DNA of 64,000 bases, from positions 248,001-312,000 of the forward strand of contig NZ_JACHIF010000006.1 of assembly GCF_014203045.1 (NCBI RefSeq). The letters run 5' to 3'. The notes under the pieces are model-generated. The model was not told the DNA's origin. It worked only from the letters and a program-made list of their open reading frames with translations, and searched no databases. Below, piece by piece: positions 53,540 to 62,514 of this stretch. Each line of letters begins with the position of its first letter. Within the stretch, counting starts at the first letter, position 1. The stretch comes from Prosthecobacter dejongeii (GTDB lineage: Bacteria; Verrucomicrobiota; Verrucomicrobiia; Verrucomicrobiales; Verrucomicrobiaceae). Made by a program: the position numbers and the translations under genes.

Positions 53540-56140
53540 TTATTTTCTGGCGGGTTCGGCTTTTTTCTTGGCTTCATCCAGCCGATTTTGCAGCTCTTCA
53601 GTCTTCTTTTGTAACTGCTGCACCTGGTCCCAGAGGTTCTTGAGTTCGGCACTCCCGGGTTGTTCGGCTTGCAGGGTTTGCACGGATTTTGCGGCAGCTT
53701 CCCTCACTGGGTCGGCATAGGGGCCTGCTTCCGGTAACATGGCTTGGAGAACTGAGAGGGCCTTGGGATCTCGCAATGTGCCCAATGCTTTGGCGGCACC
53801 GCTTCGCAGCTCTTCTTTCGGGTGGGAGAGGTGTGTCACCAAAAAGCTACGCACGGCATCTCTGTTTTCCTGTTTCCGCGCGAGGAAGGCAACGGCATCC
53901 AGCGCATTACGATAGTCCCAAGTGCGGAATTCCTGAGGGTCATCTTGAAGCTTTGCGAGGATGGCTGGCACCGCGCTGGCTTCATCTTGGGCGCGATAGG
54001 CACTTATCGAGGCAGCGGCGAGGGTGTTCTGATAGGTCTTGGAATCTAGGTGCTTTCTCAGGGCAGTGGCAATGGCAGCATCGCCTGGTCGGGTCCCCCA
54101 GCTCTTGATAATGGTCGTCAGGATGGCCGGATTCTTTTCCGTCTCGGCATGGGTGACCAGTGCCTTCTGTGCGTCTGGGTGCGGAATGGAGGTCAGGGCC
54201 TCGACCACAGCCGAGCGGCTGCGGGCATCGGTCTGGCCAGTCAGTCCGGCGATGAGAGCACTGCGGGCTGCGGGGGTGGCGATTTTTGCCAAAGCGTTGG
54301 CGGCCATGCTGCGCGCGGCATGAAACGCATCCTCCTTGAGCAGGCGGGCCAGTTTGTCCACACTACCCTGGTCCTTACGTGCTCCCAGGATCTGTGCCGC
54401 CAACATCCGTCCGATGACATCGCTAACTAATTGTTTGTCCAGCATGTCCCCGGGCGGTTGGAAGTCCACTTTCGCCAGAACGGTGTAGTCTGGGTCCACC
54501 CGCATGAGTTCAGGCTGGGCAGGTAGAGCGAAGTAAAAGGCTTCTTCCGCCTTGGTAATCTTCGCGGTGAATTTGATCGAATCTTTCTGGTCTTTGAGGC
54601 TGAATGATAAGGGCAGGGGGAACTGAAAAAGGCGTACTTGATCCGTCACTTTCTGTGTTTGCCGCACTGTCACCTTGGCTTGTTTGCTGGCTGCATCCCA
54701 GGCGTAGTCCACTTTCAGTTCAGGGAAACCCCCGTGATAAACCCATTGATCAAAGAATGCATCGAACGACAGGCCGCTGATTTCCTCCACCACCTCATGC
54801 AAATCATCGGTGCTGACAATGCCATTGCGATGACGCTCTAAATACGTGCGGATGGCGAGACGATAAAGCTCTGGCCCTAGCTGGCTGCGCAGCATGTGGA
54901 GGATCCAAGCGCCTTTCGGATAAACACGCGTGTCAAACTGCTGCATCGGGTCGCCATAGTCTCGCCACACCGTGGGGCGGGTGTCCTTAGCCTCCAGCAC
55001 TTCTTCGGCCTCTAGCCAGAGCGCGTATTTCATTGCGTCATCACCACTTTTTTCCTGCTCATAAAGCACCGTGTAGTAGCTGGCGAATCCTTCATTTAAC
55101 CACAGGTGAGACCAGTCCCGACAGGTCACCAAATCTCCAAACCATTGATGCGCCGTTTCGTGGGCATCTAGCCGATGCAGGCTGCGAAGGGTTTCCGTAT
55201 CTGAATTGAAAAGCATGCTGCTGGCTTCAAAGGTGCAGCTTGTATTTTCCATGCCTCCGGCGATGAAGTCGTGGCAGTAAACTTGATAATATTTGTCCCA
55301 CGGGAAGGGGACACCGATCTCTTTCTGGAAGAACTCGATGATCTTGCGGGTATCCGCAAAGGCATTGGCTGCCTGAGCTTCATTGGATGGCGGCACCAGC
55401 ATGGCCAAGGGGAGATCGCCCGCTTTATCCTCAATCTTGTGGAAGTGGCCGGCAGCCAGCGCGATGAGGTAATTGACATGCGGCTTGTCCTGTAGCCAGT
55501 GCCAGGTGGTCAGCTCTCCTGCTTCTTTTTTATCCACCAGCTTGCCATTGGATACCACCTCCATGCCTTTCGGAGCATGGCAGATCACCTCGCTCGTGAA
55601 GCGCTCGTTTGGGTAGTCGTAGCAGGGAAACCAGAAGCGATGCATGTCTGCCTCGCCCTGACTCCAGATCTGGCTGTCTCCTGGCTTGTAGCCCATCTCG
55701 GGCGTGCGGAAATACAAACCACGAGTGGGCTCGGCACTGTATCGGATGCTCACACTTGCCTCCGCGCCTGGCGCGATGGGCGTGGCAAACACAAGCGTCA
55801 GCTTTTCCTCGGCGACGATCTTGTCTGCCAGTTTGGCGCCGGTGACTTGCACGTCGGCAATGGCGAGGTCCACCGCATCCAGTTCCAGCTTGTCCAAAGG
55901 AAGCGCGATGGGTTTGAAGGTCATCGTCATCGTTCCAGCCACGCTGCGTTTGGTGAAATCCGGAGTGACGTCTAACTTCAAGTGCTGAATGTCCACCCGG
56001 CGGTCCCGTGCATACTTGCGGCCTGGGGTCAGCTTGGTCACGGCGGGCAGCAGGTGCTTGGCGCAGTGCTCGCAGGTGTGAAGTGAGTCCGCCCAAGTGG
56101 TGGACGAAATGAGGAGCGAAAGAAGAAGGGGCCACCGCAT
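53540..56140 (-). CDS. Exported M1-family zinc aminopeptidase with C-terminal HEAT-like repeats
   Basis: Signal peptide RWPLLLSLLISSTTWADS from ATG 56140 (a further ATG at 56167 would only lengthen it). A short CEHCAKH segment follows. The N-terminal beta domain (about 40-225) leads into the catalytic domain: GGMENTSCTF near residue 293 (the family's GAMEN-type exopeptidase loop) and the zinc site HETAHQW at about 327 with the third ligand Glu in LWLNEGFASYYT. From about residue 560 the protein is a HEAT-like array (ARSMAANALAKIATPAARSA, LRSGAAKALGTLRDPKALSV), closing in a coiled coil (QVQQLQKKTEELQNRLDEAK). Probably periplasmic peptide trimming. It diverges from hrpB across 130 bases. Confidence 0.92.
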   Translation of the reverse strand: MRWPLLLSLLISSTTWADSLHTCEHCAKHLLPAVTKLTPGRKYARDRRVDIQHLKLDVTPDFTKRSVAGTMTMTFKPIALPLDKLELDAVDLAIADVQVTGAKLADKIVAEEKLTLVFATPIAPGAEASVSIRYSAEPTRGLYFRTPEMGYKPGDSQIWSQGEADMHRFWFPCYDYPNERFTSEVICHAPKGMEVVSNGKLVDKKEAGELTTWHWLQDKPHVNYLIALAAGHFHKIEDKAGDLPLAMLVPPSNEAQAANAFADTRKIIEFFQKEIGVPFPWDKYYQVYCHDFIAGGMENTSCTFEASSMLFNSDTETLRSLHRLDAHETAHQWFGDLVTCRDWSHLWLNEGFASYYTVLYEQEKSGDDAMKYALWLEAEEVLEAKDTRPTVWRDYGDPMQQFDTRVYPKGAWILHMLRSQLGPELYRLAIRTYLERHRNGIVSTDDLHEVVEEISGLSFDAFFDQWVYHGGFPELKVDYAWDAASKQAKVTVRQTQKVTDQVRLFQFPLPLSFSLKDQKDSIKFTAKITKAEEAFYFALPAQPELMRVDPDYTVLAKVDFQPPGDMLDKQLVSDVIGRMLAAQILGARKDQGSVDKLARLLKEDAFHAARSMAANALAKIATPAARSALIAGLTGQTDARSRSAVVEALTSIPHPDAQKALVTHAETEKNPAILTTIIKSWGTRPGDAAIATALRKHLDSKTYQNTLAAASISAYRAQDEASAVPAILAKLQDDPQEFRTWDYRNALDAVAFLARKQENRDAVRSFLVTHLSHPKEELRSGAAKALGTLRDPKALSVLQAMLPEAGPYADPVREAAAKSVQTLQAEQPGSAELKNLWDQVQQLQKKTEELQNRLDEAKKKAEPARK

Positions 56141-56270
56141 AGGCTGCCACCATGGAGGAAACGGCACCTAGCTGGCAATCCTGGACTTTGGAAACCGACT
56201 CTTTTTGACCATTTTCTTCTTTCACGCCTTCTTGACTCATCGCTGCTTTCCTGGCCTCTTGCCATCCCCC

Positions 56271-58823
56271 ATGCCTGCCCCTGCTGCCCTGCCTATTTTT
56301 GAGATCCGCGATGCCGTCGTTTCATGCCTGCATGATCCGAAGGTGCCGAACATGCTGATCAAGGCCCCCACAGGTTCTGGCAAGTCCACGCAGGTGCCGC
56401 AGTTTGTCCTGGATGCTGGCATCCTCAAGGATGGGCAGCGCTGCATTGTTCTCCAGCCTCGCCGCATCGCTGCACGCATGCTGGCCCAGCGTGTGGCCAA
56501 GGAACGTGGTGCAAAGCTGGGGGGTGAGGTGGGGTATCAGGTGCGGTTTGACAACGTCACCTCCCGAGACACCCGCCTCATTTACGTGACGGAAGGGGTG
56601 ATGTTGCGACTGCTGATGGAGGACCCCGAGCTGGCTAAGGTGGGCTGCATCGTCATTGATGAATTTCATGAACGTCATCTCGATGGTGACCTCGTGCTCG
56701 CCTGGGCCATCGCGCTGCAGCGAGCTCGCCGACCTGATTTAAAGATCATCGTCATGTCGGCCACTTTGACGCCCGGCCCGCTGACGGAGTTCATGGAGCC
56801 CGTGGAATTGCTGGAATCTCAGGGCCGCACCTTCCCAGTGCAGGTGCGTTATCAAACCCCCAATAGAAACGCCCGCACAAATGAAATCGAACCCGTGTGG
56901 GAGCAGGCCGCGCGTGCCTGTGAAGCACTGGCGGGCGAACTCGGCAGCAGCGGTGACATCCTCGTTTTCATGCCGGGTGCTTTTGAGATCCGCAAGACGA
57001 TGATGACTTTGCAAGGCCGCAGCTTTGCCAAAGGCCGCCGCATCGTCGCCCTCCATGGGGAGCTGTCTCCTCAGGACCAAGATGCCGCCGTGACGCCCGG
57101 TGAGCAGCCGAAGATCATCGTCAGTACGAACGTCGCTGAAACCTCCCTCACCATTGAGGGCGTGCGTGCCGTGGTGGATGCCGGGCTGGCTCGCATCGCC
57201 AGCTACGATCCGCGTCGTGGCATCAATACACTCACCATCCAGAAGATCAGCCGGGCCAGTGCGGAGCAGCGGGCTGGGCGTGCGGGACGTCTAGGGCCGG
57301 GTATCGCTGTGCGACTGTGGGCCGAGCGCGAGCACATCCACCGTGCAGAAAGTGAAGCGCCTGAGATCCAACGCTTGGAGTTAGGCGAAGCCCTGCTGGC
57401 TCTGCATGTGGCTTCGGACAAGGCCAAGCTAAACATCCAATGGTTCGAGCGGCCTGCTGAAGCGGCCCTGGGCCGTGCGGAGGGATTGTTGCAGGACCTA
57501 GGGGCGATTGCCCAGGGCAAACTGACCTCCATAGGCATGAAGATGTCCGCCTTTCCCACACATCCCCGTTTTGCGCGCATGCTCATGGCAGCTTCCGAAA
57601 ATGGCTGTGTGCGTGAGGCTGCCCTCTGCGCGGCCATGGCCCAGGGACGTGACATCCTCATGGTGGGGAAAAACAATGCTTCTCACAAAAACGAGGACTT
57701 TTGGGAGCCGGGGGATCTCACGGAGTTCCAGGCGCTCATCCGGGCCTTCATTCGCGCCGAGGCCATGAACTTTGATCCCCAGGCCTGTATCCCGCTGAAT
57801 GTCCACGCCATGGCCTGCCGTGAGGCTGCACGTAGTTACGATCAATTCCTCCGCCTTTCCCAACGTGCGGGGCTAGTCATCAATGATGAAGTGGCTTCTG
57901 CTGAATCTTTGGCAAAGACTTTGTTAGCCGCGTTCAGCGATCACCTCGGCGTGGAGACCAGCAGCGGCAGCCGCATCTATCGCGTGGCGGGTGGCTACAG
58001 TGGAAATTTGGCCAAAGATGCCCACATCAAACCACCGCGTCTGTTGGTGGCCTCAGAAATCACTGAGGTGCAGGGTAAGGCGCTGACCGTGCAGCTTAAT
58101 CTTGTCACCAAGGTGGAGGAGGAGTGGCTGCGCGAACTCTTTCCCGATGACTTCAATGTGGGCAAGCGTGCTCAATACGACGCAGTGAATCGCCGTGTCA
58201 TGAACCTGGAAGAGGTGCGCTTTCGCAGTCTCGTCCTCAGCAGTCGTGAGAAGGGCGAGCCTGATCACAACACCGCTGCCACACTGCTGGCTGATGAAGT
58301 CATCGCAGGTCGTCTCACCCTCACCCTTTGGAATGAACGGGTGGAGCAGTGGATCACTCGGGTGAACTGCCTAGCCAAATGGATGCCAGATCTGGAAATT
58401 CCCCCCATCACGGAAGAGGATCGTCGCATCATCATTGAGCAAGTCTGCCATGGGGCGACGGCCTATCGCCAGCTCAAGGACAAGGACGTTTTTCCCGCAT
58501 TGCACCAGTGGCTAAGCCATGCGCAGCGAGATCTTTTAGAAAGCTACGCGCCGGAGCGCCTCAACCTCAAAAATGGCAAATCAGCCCGCATCGTTTATGA
58601 CGAAAAGCAGCCGCCCAGTGTCAGCGTCGTGCTCCAGCAAATGTACGATGTGAATGAAAACCCGAAGGTCGCCAGTGGCCGGGTCACCGTCACCGTGCAT
58701 CTCCTCTCACCTGCTCAGCGTCCCATCCAGACGACAGGCGATATTGGCCGATTCTGGAAAGAAAGTTACCCTGCTGTCCGCACCCAGCTTCGCGGTCGCT
58801 ATCCCCGACATGAGTGGCGGTGA
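56271..58823 (+). CDS. hrpB: ATP-dependent RNA helicase HrpB
   Basis: DEAH-type RNA helicase. I start at ATG 56271 because it gives the typical short N-terminus; upstream codons lack helicase homology. Walker A is APTGSGKSTQVPQ near residue 32. Motif II is the HrpB variant DEFHERHLDGDLVLAW near 130, motif III is MSATLTPGP, motif V is VSTNVAETSLTIEGV, and motif VI is RASAEQRAGRAGRLGPG. The C-terminus ends with the HrpB-specific RPIQTTGDIGRFWKESYPAV followed by RTQLRGRYPRHEW. Length 850 agrees with E. coli HrpB (about 810-825). Physiological role is poorly defined in the family. It diverges from the aminopeptidase gene. Confidence 0.95.
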   Translation: MPAPAALPIFEIRDAVVSCLHDPKVPNMLIKAPTGSGKSTQVPQFVLDAGILKDGQRCIVLQPRRIAARMLAQRVAKERGAKLGGEVGYQVRFDNVTSRDTRLIYVTEGVMLRLLMEDPELAKVGCIVIDEFHERHLDGDLVLAWAIALQRARRPDLKIIVMSATLTPGPLTEFMEPVELLESQGRTFPVQVRYQTPNRNARTNEIEPVWEQAARACEALAGELGSSGDILVFMPGAFEIRKTMMTLQGRSFAKGRRIVALHGELSPQDQDAAVTPGEQPKIIVSTNVAETSLTIEGVRAVVDAGLARIASYDPRRGINTLTIQKISRASAEQRAGRAGRLGPGIAVRLWAEREHIHRAESEAPEIQRLELGEALLALHVASDKAKLNIQWFERPAEAALGRAEGLLQDLGAIAQGKLTSIGMKMSAFPTHPRFARMLMAASENGCVREAALCAAMAQGRDILMVGKNNASHKNEDFWEPGDLTEFQALIRAFIRAEAMNFDPQACIPLNVHAMACREAARSYDQFLRLSQRAGLVINDEVASAESLAKTLLAAFSDHLGVETSSGSRIYRVAGGYSGNLAKDAHIKPPRLLVASEITEVQGKALTVQLNLVTKVEEEWLRELFPDDFNVGKRAQYDAVNRRVMNLEEVRFRSLVLSSREKGEPDHNTAATLLADEVIAGRLTLTLWNERVEQWITRVNCLAKWMPDLEIPPITEEDRRIIIEQVCHGATAYRQLKDKDVFPALHQWLSHAQRDLLESYAPERLNLKNGKSARIVYDEKQPPSVSVVLQQMYDVNENPKVASGRVTVTVHLLSPAQRPIQTTGDIGRFWKESYPAVRTQLRGRYPRHEWR

Positions 58824-58934
58824 GTGGGGAGTAGGTTTTTTCAGGAGTGCGATTGAAAAAGGTTTTAGCTTTCGCAGGCGTCGTCACAAGATTTCATTCA
58901 ATGGCTATTTCTAGAGGAACCAATTTAGAATCTT

Positions 58935-60605
58935 ATGCCTAGTCCCACACCGCCTGATAACAGCAATCCCCTGCCAGTGACGGTTCAGTTGAGTTTCGAC
59001 GATATCAAAAACAACTTTTCCAAGGCTGACGACCTTCAGTTGCGCGTCAAAGGTGGAATGTTGTCAGCGAAGAAAGACAATGAAGGTGTGTTTGGGGTTT
59101 TCACCCGAGGTGCTCAAAAACAGGCGGCTGAACTCGCCCTAACGGATGCTTTTAAAGTCACTACGGGAGTGGCTCCTTCGGCAAAGATTCAAGGGCAGAT
59201 TCACGATGTTGTGAACCTTGACGGCAAATCTGTCAAAACTGGGTTGGATCTGGTGCAGCGAACTTGGCATGATGAACTCACTCGCCAGTGTGTTCAAAAC
59301 TCTGCCAACACACCAGACGCAAATCTGAACGGGTATCTCTCAAAATTGGTGTCAAGCGCCGTTGAAACTGAGGCAAACAGGGCCGTGATGAACGGTCAAA
59401 CACTCAGCGCTGCGGGGGGGCGTCAAATTGCGTTAGATGCGGTAAAATCCATTGAGGATATTCGCCTTGCCGCGACACCTGCACTTGCAGCCCAGCAGGC
59501 TCTGGCTGCAATGAATCAGCCTGGTGCGTCCAAGGATGTGGGGGCTGCGGCATTTCACGCACTGAATAGCAGAGGGGACATCACTCAGCAGGAGTTTCAA
59601 GATGTCTGCTGCGCTAGGCTACAAGTGGAACTCAATGGAGCGAGCGCCAGCACCCTTTTGCGGGAAGATACCATCTCAGCAGAATTCGCGCGTGAGTTTG
59701 TATTGACGAATGCGACACCGTATTTTGACAATGTTGAAGCCGATGCGCAAGCGCTGCGAAATAACTTAGGGGTGCTCACAGGTCCGCAAATCGGCGAGCA
59801 ACTTTTGCAATCCATGGCCGCGCATGCTCCTCAAATGGCTGGCGTGCAACCCTTCCTCCATGGGCTACACCAGACAGCTCTTCAAAACCCTAATTTAGGG
59901 CCAGAGGCAGGGGATCGCATCGTTGTAAATGTGGTTTTTCTTCGTGGGGTGAGTGGCCAACTGACCGGTAATTTGACTCCGGAATTAGCGGACAGCGATC
60001 CCGCGAAGGCTGCGAGTGCAAGAACTCTGCTGAATGGGGTGAAAATCGCTCAGACTTTTGCCTCCACAAGCTACCTGCCGGATCCCCTTGCTGTATCGGG
60101 CCCACTCGATCAAGGGGCTGCTGATATCCGACAAGGTGGAGCTGCTATGCCGGCCTGGGATACGATGATGGATCAAATTCGTGGTCCCGTGGCTCCCGTC
60201 GGATTGGCGGTGTTGCCAGCCATCTCACCACCCGCGTCTCCCCCATCATCGTTGTTGGTTTCGTCTCCAGCATCTCCCCCATCCTCTTTGTTGGTTTCCT
60301 CACCTCCCTTGGCCTCATCCGATTCATCTTTGAGTTTGAAAGAGGATTCTTCGCCCGTGAGACCTGAGTACGATCATCCTTTTGAAAGAGAAATGGAAGA
60401 TCGTGATTTGGACATGGAACAAGATGACATTGCCGATTCTTTGAGTGCAGGCGGTGCTAAAGCGGATGATGGGCCTGCCAAATTAGAGCGATCACAAAGC
60501 GTGTCCGACATGTACAAAAGCGAGTTCCAGAAAAATAAGGAAAAGGCATCCGCCCCAAGCTTGGAAGTGAAGACACCGCTGACGCGGACGACATCCCATC
60601 TCTAA
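58935..60605 (+). CDS. Unrecognised 556-residue soluble protein with perfect 12-residue duplication
   Basis: I do not recognise a family. There is no signal peptide and no membrane helix. Residues 1-25 are Pro/Ser/Asn-rich and look disordered (PSPTPPDNSNPLPVTVQ). Residues 30-400 are rich in Ala, Asn, Gln and Asp and look mainly helical (for example RQIALDAVKSIEDIRLAA, ALAAQQALAAMNQ). From about 430 a Pro/Ser linker holds two perfect tandem copies of ASPPSSLLVSSP, then an acidic patch (REMEDRDLDMEQDDIADS) and a basic Ser/Thr-rich tail. Codon use is visibly more A/T-rich than in the neighbouring helicase. The layout, with a disordered N-terminus and no classical signal, is reminiscent of secreted effectors, but that is speculation. 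It is monocistronic, 111 bases after hrpB. Confidence 0.6.
   Translation: MPSPTPPDNSNPLPVTVQLSFDDIKNNFSKADDLQLRVKGGMLSAKKDNEGVFGVFTRGAQKQAAELALTDAFKVTTGVAPSAKIQGQIHDVVNLDGKSVKTGLDLVQRTWHDELTRQCVQNSANTPDANLNGYLSKLVSSAVETEANRAVMNGQTLSAAGGRQIALDAVKSIEDIRLAATPALAAQQALAAMNQPGASKDVGAAAFHALNSRGDITQQEFQDVCCARLQVELNGASASTLLREDTISAEFAREFVLTNATPYFDNVEADAQALRNNLGVLTGPQIGEQLLQSMAAHAPQMAGVQPFLHGLHQTALQNPNLGPEAGDRIVVNVVFLRGVSGQLTGNLTPELADSDPAKAASARTLLNGVKIAQTFASTSYLPDPLAVSGPLDQGAADIRQGGAAMPAWDTMMDQIRGPVAPVGLAVLPAISPPASPPSSLLVSSPASPPSSLLVSSPPLASSDSSLSLKEDSSPVRPEYDHPFEREMEDRDLDMEQDDIADSLSAGGAKADDGPAKLERSQSVSDMYKSEFQKNKEKASAPSLEVKTPLTRTTSHL
60234..60305 (+). repeat. 36-base tandem duplication inside the unknown gene
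   Basis: Two adjacent 36-base copies (60234-60269 and 60270-60305), both encoding ASPPSSLLVSSP. The DNA differs at several positions, mostly in wobble bases, while the 12 residues are identical, suggesting either an older duplication under protein-level selection or repair after slippage. Confidence 0.75.
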
Positions 60606-60647
60606 GACGGCGATCGGGAACTGCTCAATCAAGGACTCAGGGCATCC

Positions 60648-61367
60648 TCATCCCACCATCTCCAGGAAGATCTCTTCAAGTCGTAGCCCTTGCTTCTCAT
60701 GGGCGGCGCGCAGTTCTTGCAGGGTGCCGACGAAGAGAAGTTTGCCCCGATTGATGATGCCGATGCGGTCCGCCACCTCTTCGGCGATGTTGAGGAGGTG
60801 CGTGCTCATCAGCACCGTGGCTCCTGCCTGGGTCTGGCGTTTGAGTTCTTCTTTCACCACACGGGCGTGGATGGGGTCCAGGCCCACCATGGGTTCATCA
60901 ATGACGAAGACCTTCGGGTCATGCAGTAGGGCGCTAGCGATCGCTAACCTCTGACGTGTGCCATGGCTGAGATTCTCGATTCGCTGACCGCAATGCTCAT
61001 GCAGGCCAAATTGAGTGAAAAGCTCGTTGGTGCGCTTGGCGGCGTGTTGAATGTCCATCTCAAAAAGCTCGGCGATGAAATGCATGAATTCGGGGGCGCT
61101 CAGCTTTTCATAAAACACCGCTACGTCCGGCACATAACCCAGCATGGACTTGGCCTTGAGCGGCTCTTTTTGGATATCAATCCCACAGATGCGAACCTGG
61201 CCACTCATCGGTTTCATGAGGCCCGTCAGTAGCTTGATAGCCGTGGTCTTACCTGCGCCATTGGGGCCTAAAAAGGCGAACAGTTCTCCAGGCTGGATTT
61301 CCAGAGACAGGCTGTCCAGCGCCTTGAGGTCGCCGTAGTGCATGGTGAGGTTATCAATCTGGATCAT
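60648..61367 (-). CDS. ABC transporter ATP-binding protein (ABC-2/NatA-like), orphan
   Basis: Cytoplasmic ATPase of an exporter-type ABC system. Walker A is GPNGAGKTT near residue 34, the signature is LSHGTRQRLAIASALL (an LSHGT variant rather than LSGGQ, common in the ABC-2 group), Walker B is VFVIDEPMVGLDP, and the H-loop is LMSTHLLNIAEEV. Length 239 is typical. No permease adjoins it: downstream is the unknown gene on the other strand, and upstream a divergent dehydrogenase, so the membrane partner must be encoded elsewhere. Confidence 0.9.
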   Translation of the reverse strand: MIQIDNLTMHYGDLKALDSLSLEIQPGELFAFLGPNGAGKTTAIKLLTGLMKPMSGQVRICGIDIQKEPLKAKSMLGYVPDVAVFYEKLSAPEFMHFIAELFEMDIQHAAKRTNELFTQFGLHEHCGQRIENLSHGTRQRLAIASALLHDPKVFVIDEPMVGLDPIHARVVKEELKRQTQAGATVLMSTHLLNIAEEVADRIGIINRGKLLFVGTLQELRAAHEKQGLRLEEIFLEMVG

Positions 61368-61393
61368 GAATGCTTAAACAGTTTTTCTCGGGA

Positions 61394-61438
61394 CAGTGTT
61401 CAGTATTCAGTTTTCGTCGGCTTTGAATACTGAATACT
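61394..61438. repeat. Heptanucleotide repeat folding into a hairpin
   Basis: Three heptads CAGTGTT, CAGTATT, CAGTTTT (61394-61414) face two complementary heptads AATACTG, AATACTT (61426-61439 region). Arms 61395-61409 and 61424-61438 pair at 14 of 15 positions. It lies between divergent ABC ATPase and dehydrogenase genes. The same heptad family occurs at 25385-25405. Confidence 0.65.
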
Positions 61439-61485
61439 TTCTTTCTGGCCAAGCTCGCCCGCCCGCCCATCATACAGGCCACTTT

Positions 61486-62439
61486 ATGAAAATCGTCCTG
61501 CTCGATGCCTACACCGCCAATCCAGGAGACGTCTCCTGGGCACCTCTGCAAGCCATCGCTGAATGCGAGATTCACGATCGTACACCCGTGACAGAAACCG
61601 CCGCGCGCTGTGCCGGTGCGGAAGTGATTATTACCAACAAAGCACCTGTCACCCGTGAGATCATCGCGGCCTTGCCTGATCTTAAATACATCGGTGTCAC
61701 CGCGACGGGTTACAACATTGTGGATGTGGCGGCGGCTAAGGAGCGCGGCATCGTCGTGACCAATGTGCCAGGCTACAGCTCGCCCGCCGTGGCCCAGCTT
61801 GTTTTTGCCCTGCTGCTGGAGCTGACCAACCACGTGGGCCATCACGCCCAAACCGTTGCTGAAGGTCGCTGGCAGAGTTGCCCAGACTTCTGCTACTGGG
61901 ATTTTCCCATCATTGAGCTCAGTGGTCGCACGCTCGGCATCATTGGTTATGGCGATATCGGTTCTGCTGTTGGTCGCATCGCGGTGGCTTTTGGCATGAA
62001 GGTTCTCGCGAGCAAACGTGACTGGAAAGTGGCTCCTCCAGAAGGGGTGACTCCGGCCAGCATAGACGAAGTCTTTGCGCAGAGTGATGCCATCAGCCTG
62101 CACTGCCCGCTGACCGATGCGACCAAGCACCTGGTCAATGGCCGCACCCTCGGCCTCATGAAGGAATCCGCCTTCATCATCAACACAGGCCGCGGGCCTC
62201 TGGTGGATGAGGCCGCCCTGGCCGCCGCACTGAACAGTGGCCGCATTGCAGGGGCTGGCTTGGACGTTCTTTCGGTGGAGCCGCCTAAGGATGGCAATCC
62301 GCTAATAGGAGCCAAAAACTGTCTCATCACACCGCACATCGGCTGGGCCAGCCGTGAGGCGCGTGTCCGCCTCATCGCGGCTACGGCTTCTAATTTGCAG
62401 GCCTTCCTCGATGGAAAACCCGTCAATGTTGTCGGTTAA
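61486..62439 (+). CDS. D-2-hydroxyacid dehydrogenase (glycerate/hydroxypyruvate reductase type)
   Basis: NAD(P)-dependent reductase of 2-ketoacids to D-2-hydroxyacids. I start at ATG 61486 (MKIVLLDAYTANPGD): the frame upstream runs through a heptad repeat and lacks domain sequence. The nucleotide-binding motif is GIIGYGDIGSAVGRIA at about residues 147-162. The catalytic Arg lies in INTGRGPLVDEAALAAAL, the Glu further on in LSVEPPKDGNPL, and the His in TPHIGWASREARVR, close to the HprA-type HIAWA. The substrate is probably glycerate/hydroxypyruvate or a similar small acid; not proven. 317 residues. It is divergent from the ABC ATPase and faces a terminator. Confidence 0.92.
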   Translation: MKIVLLDAYTANPGDVSWAPLQAIAECEIHDRTPVTETAARCAGAEVIITNKAPVTREIIAALPDLKYIGVTATGYNIVDVAAAKERGIVVTNVPGYSSPAVAQLVFALLLELTNHVGHHAQTVAEGRWQSCPDFCYWDFPIIELSGRTLGIIGYGDIGSAVGRIAVAFGMKVLASKRDWKVAPPEGVTPASIDEVFAQSDAISLHCPLTDATKHLVNGRTLGLMKESAFIINTGRGPLVDEAALAAALNSGRIAGAGLDVLSVEPPKDGNPLIGAKNCLITPHIGWASREARVRLIAATASNLQAFLDGKPVNVVG

Positions 62440-62456
62440 TCCCGCCGCCATAAGTC

Positions 62457-62498
62457 AAAAAAACGTGGAGGAGAGCGCCGTCGCGATCCGCCTCCACG
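62457..62498 (-). terminator. Rho-independent terminator of the Gfo/Idh/MocA gene
   Basis: On the minus strand CGTGGAGG (62498-62491) pairs perfectly with CCTCCACG (62471-62464), followed by seven T residues (62463-62457). It lies 16 bases past the stop codon at 62515. Confidence 0.85.
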
Positions 62499-62514
62499 CT
62501 CTAAATCTATACCC

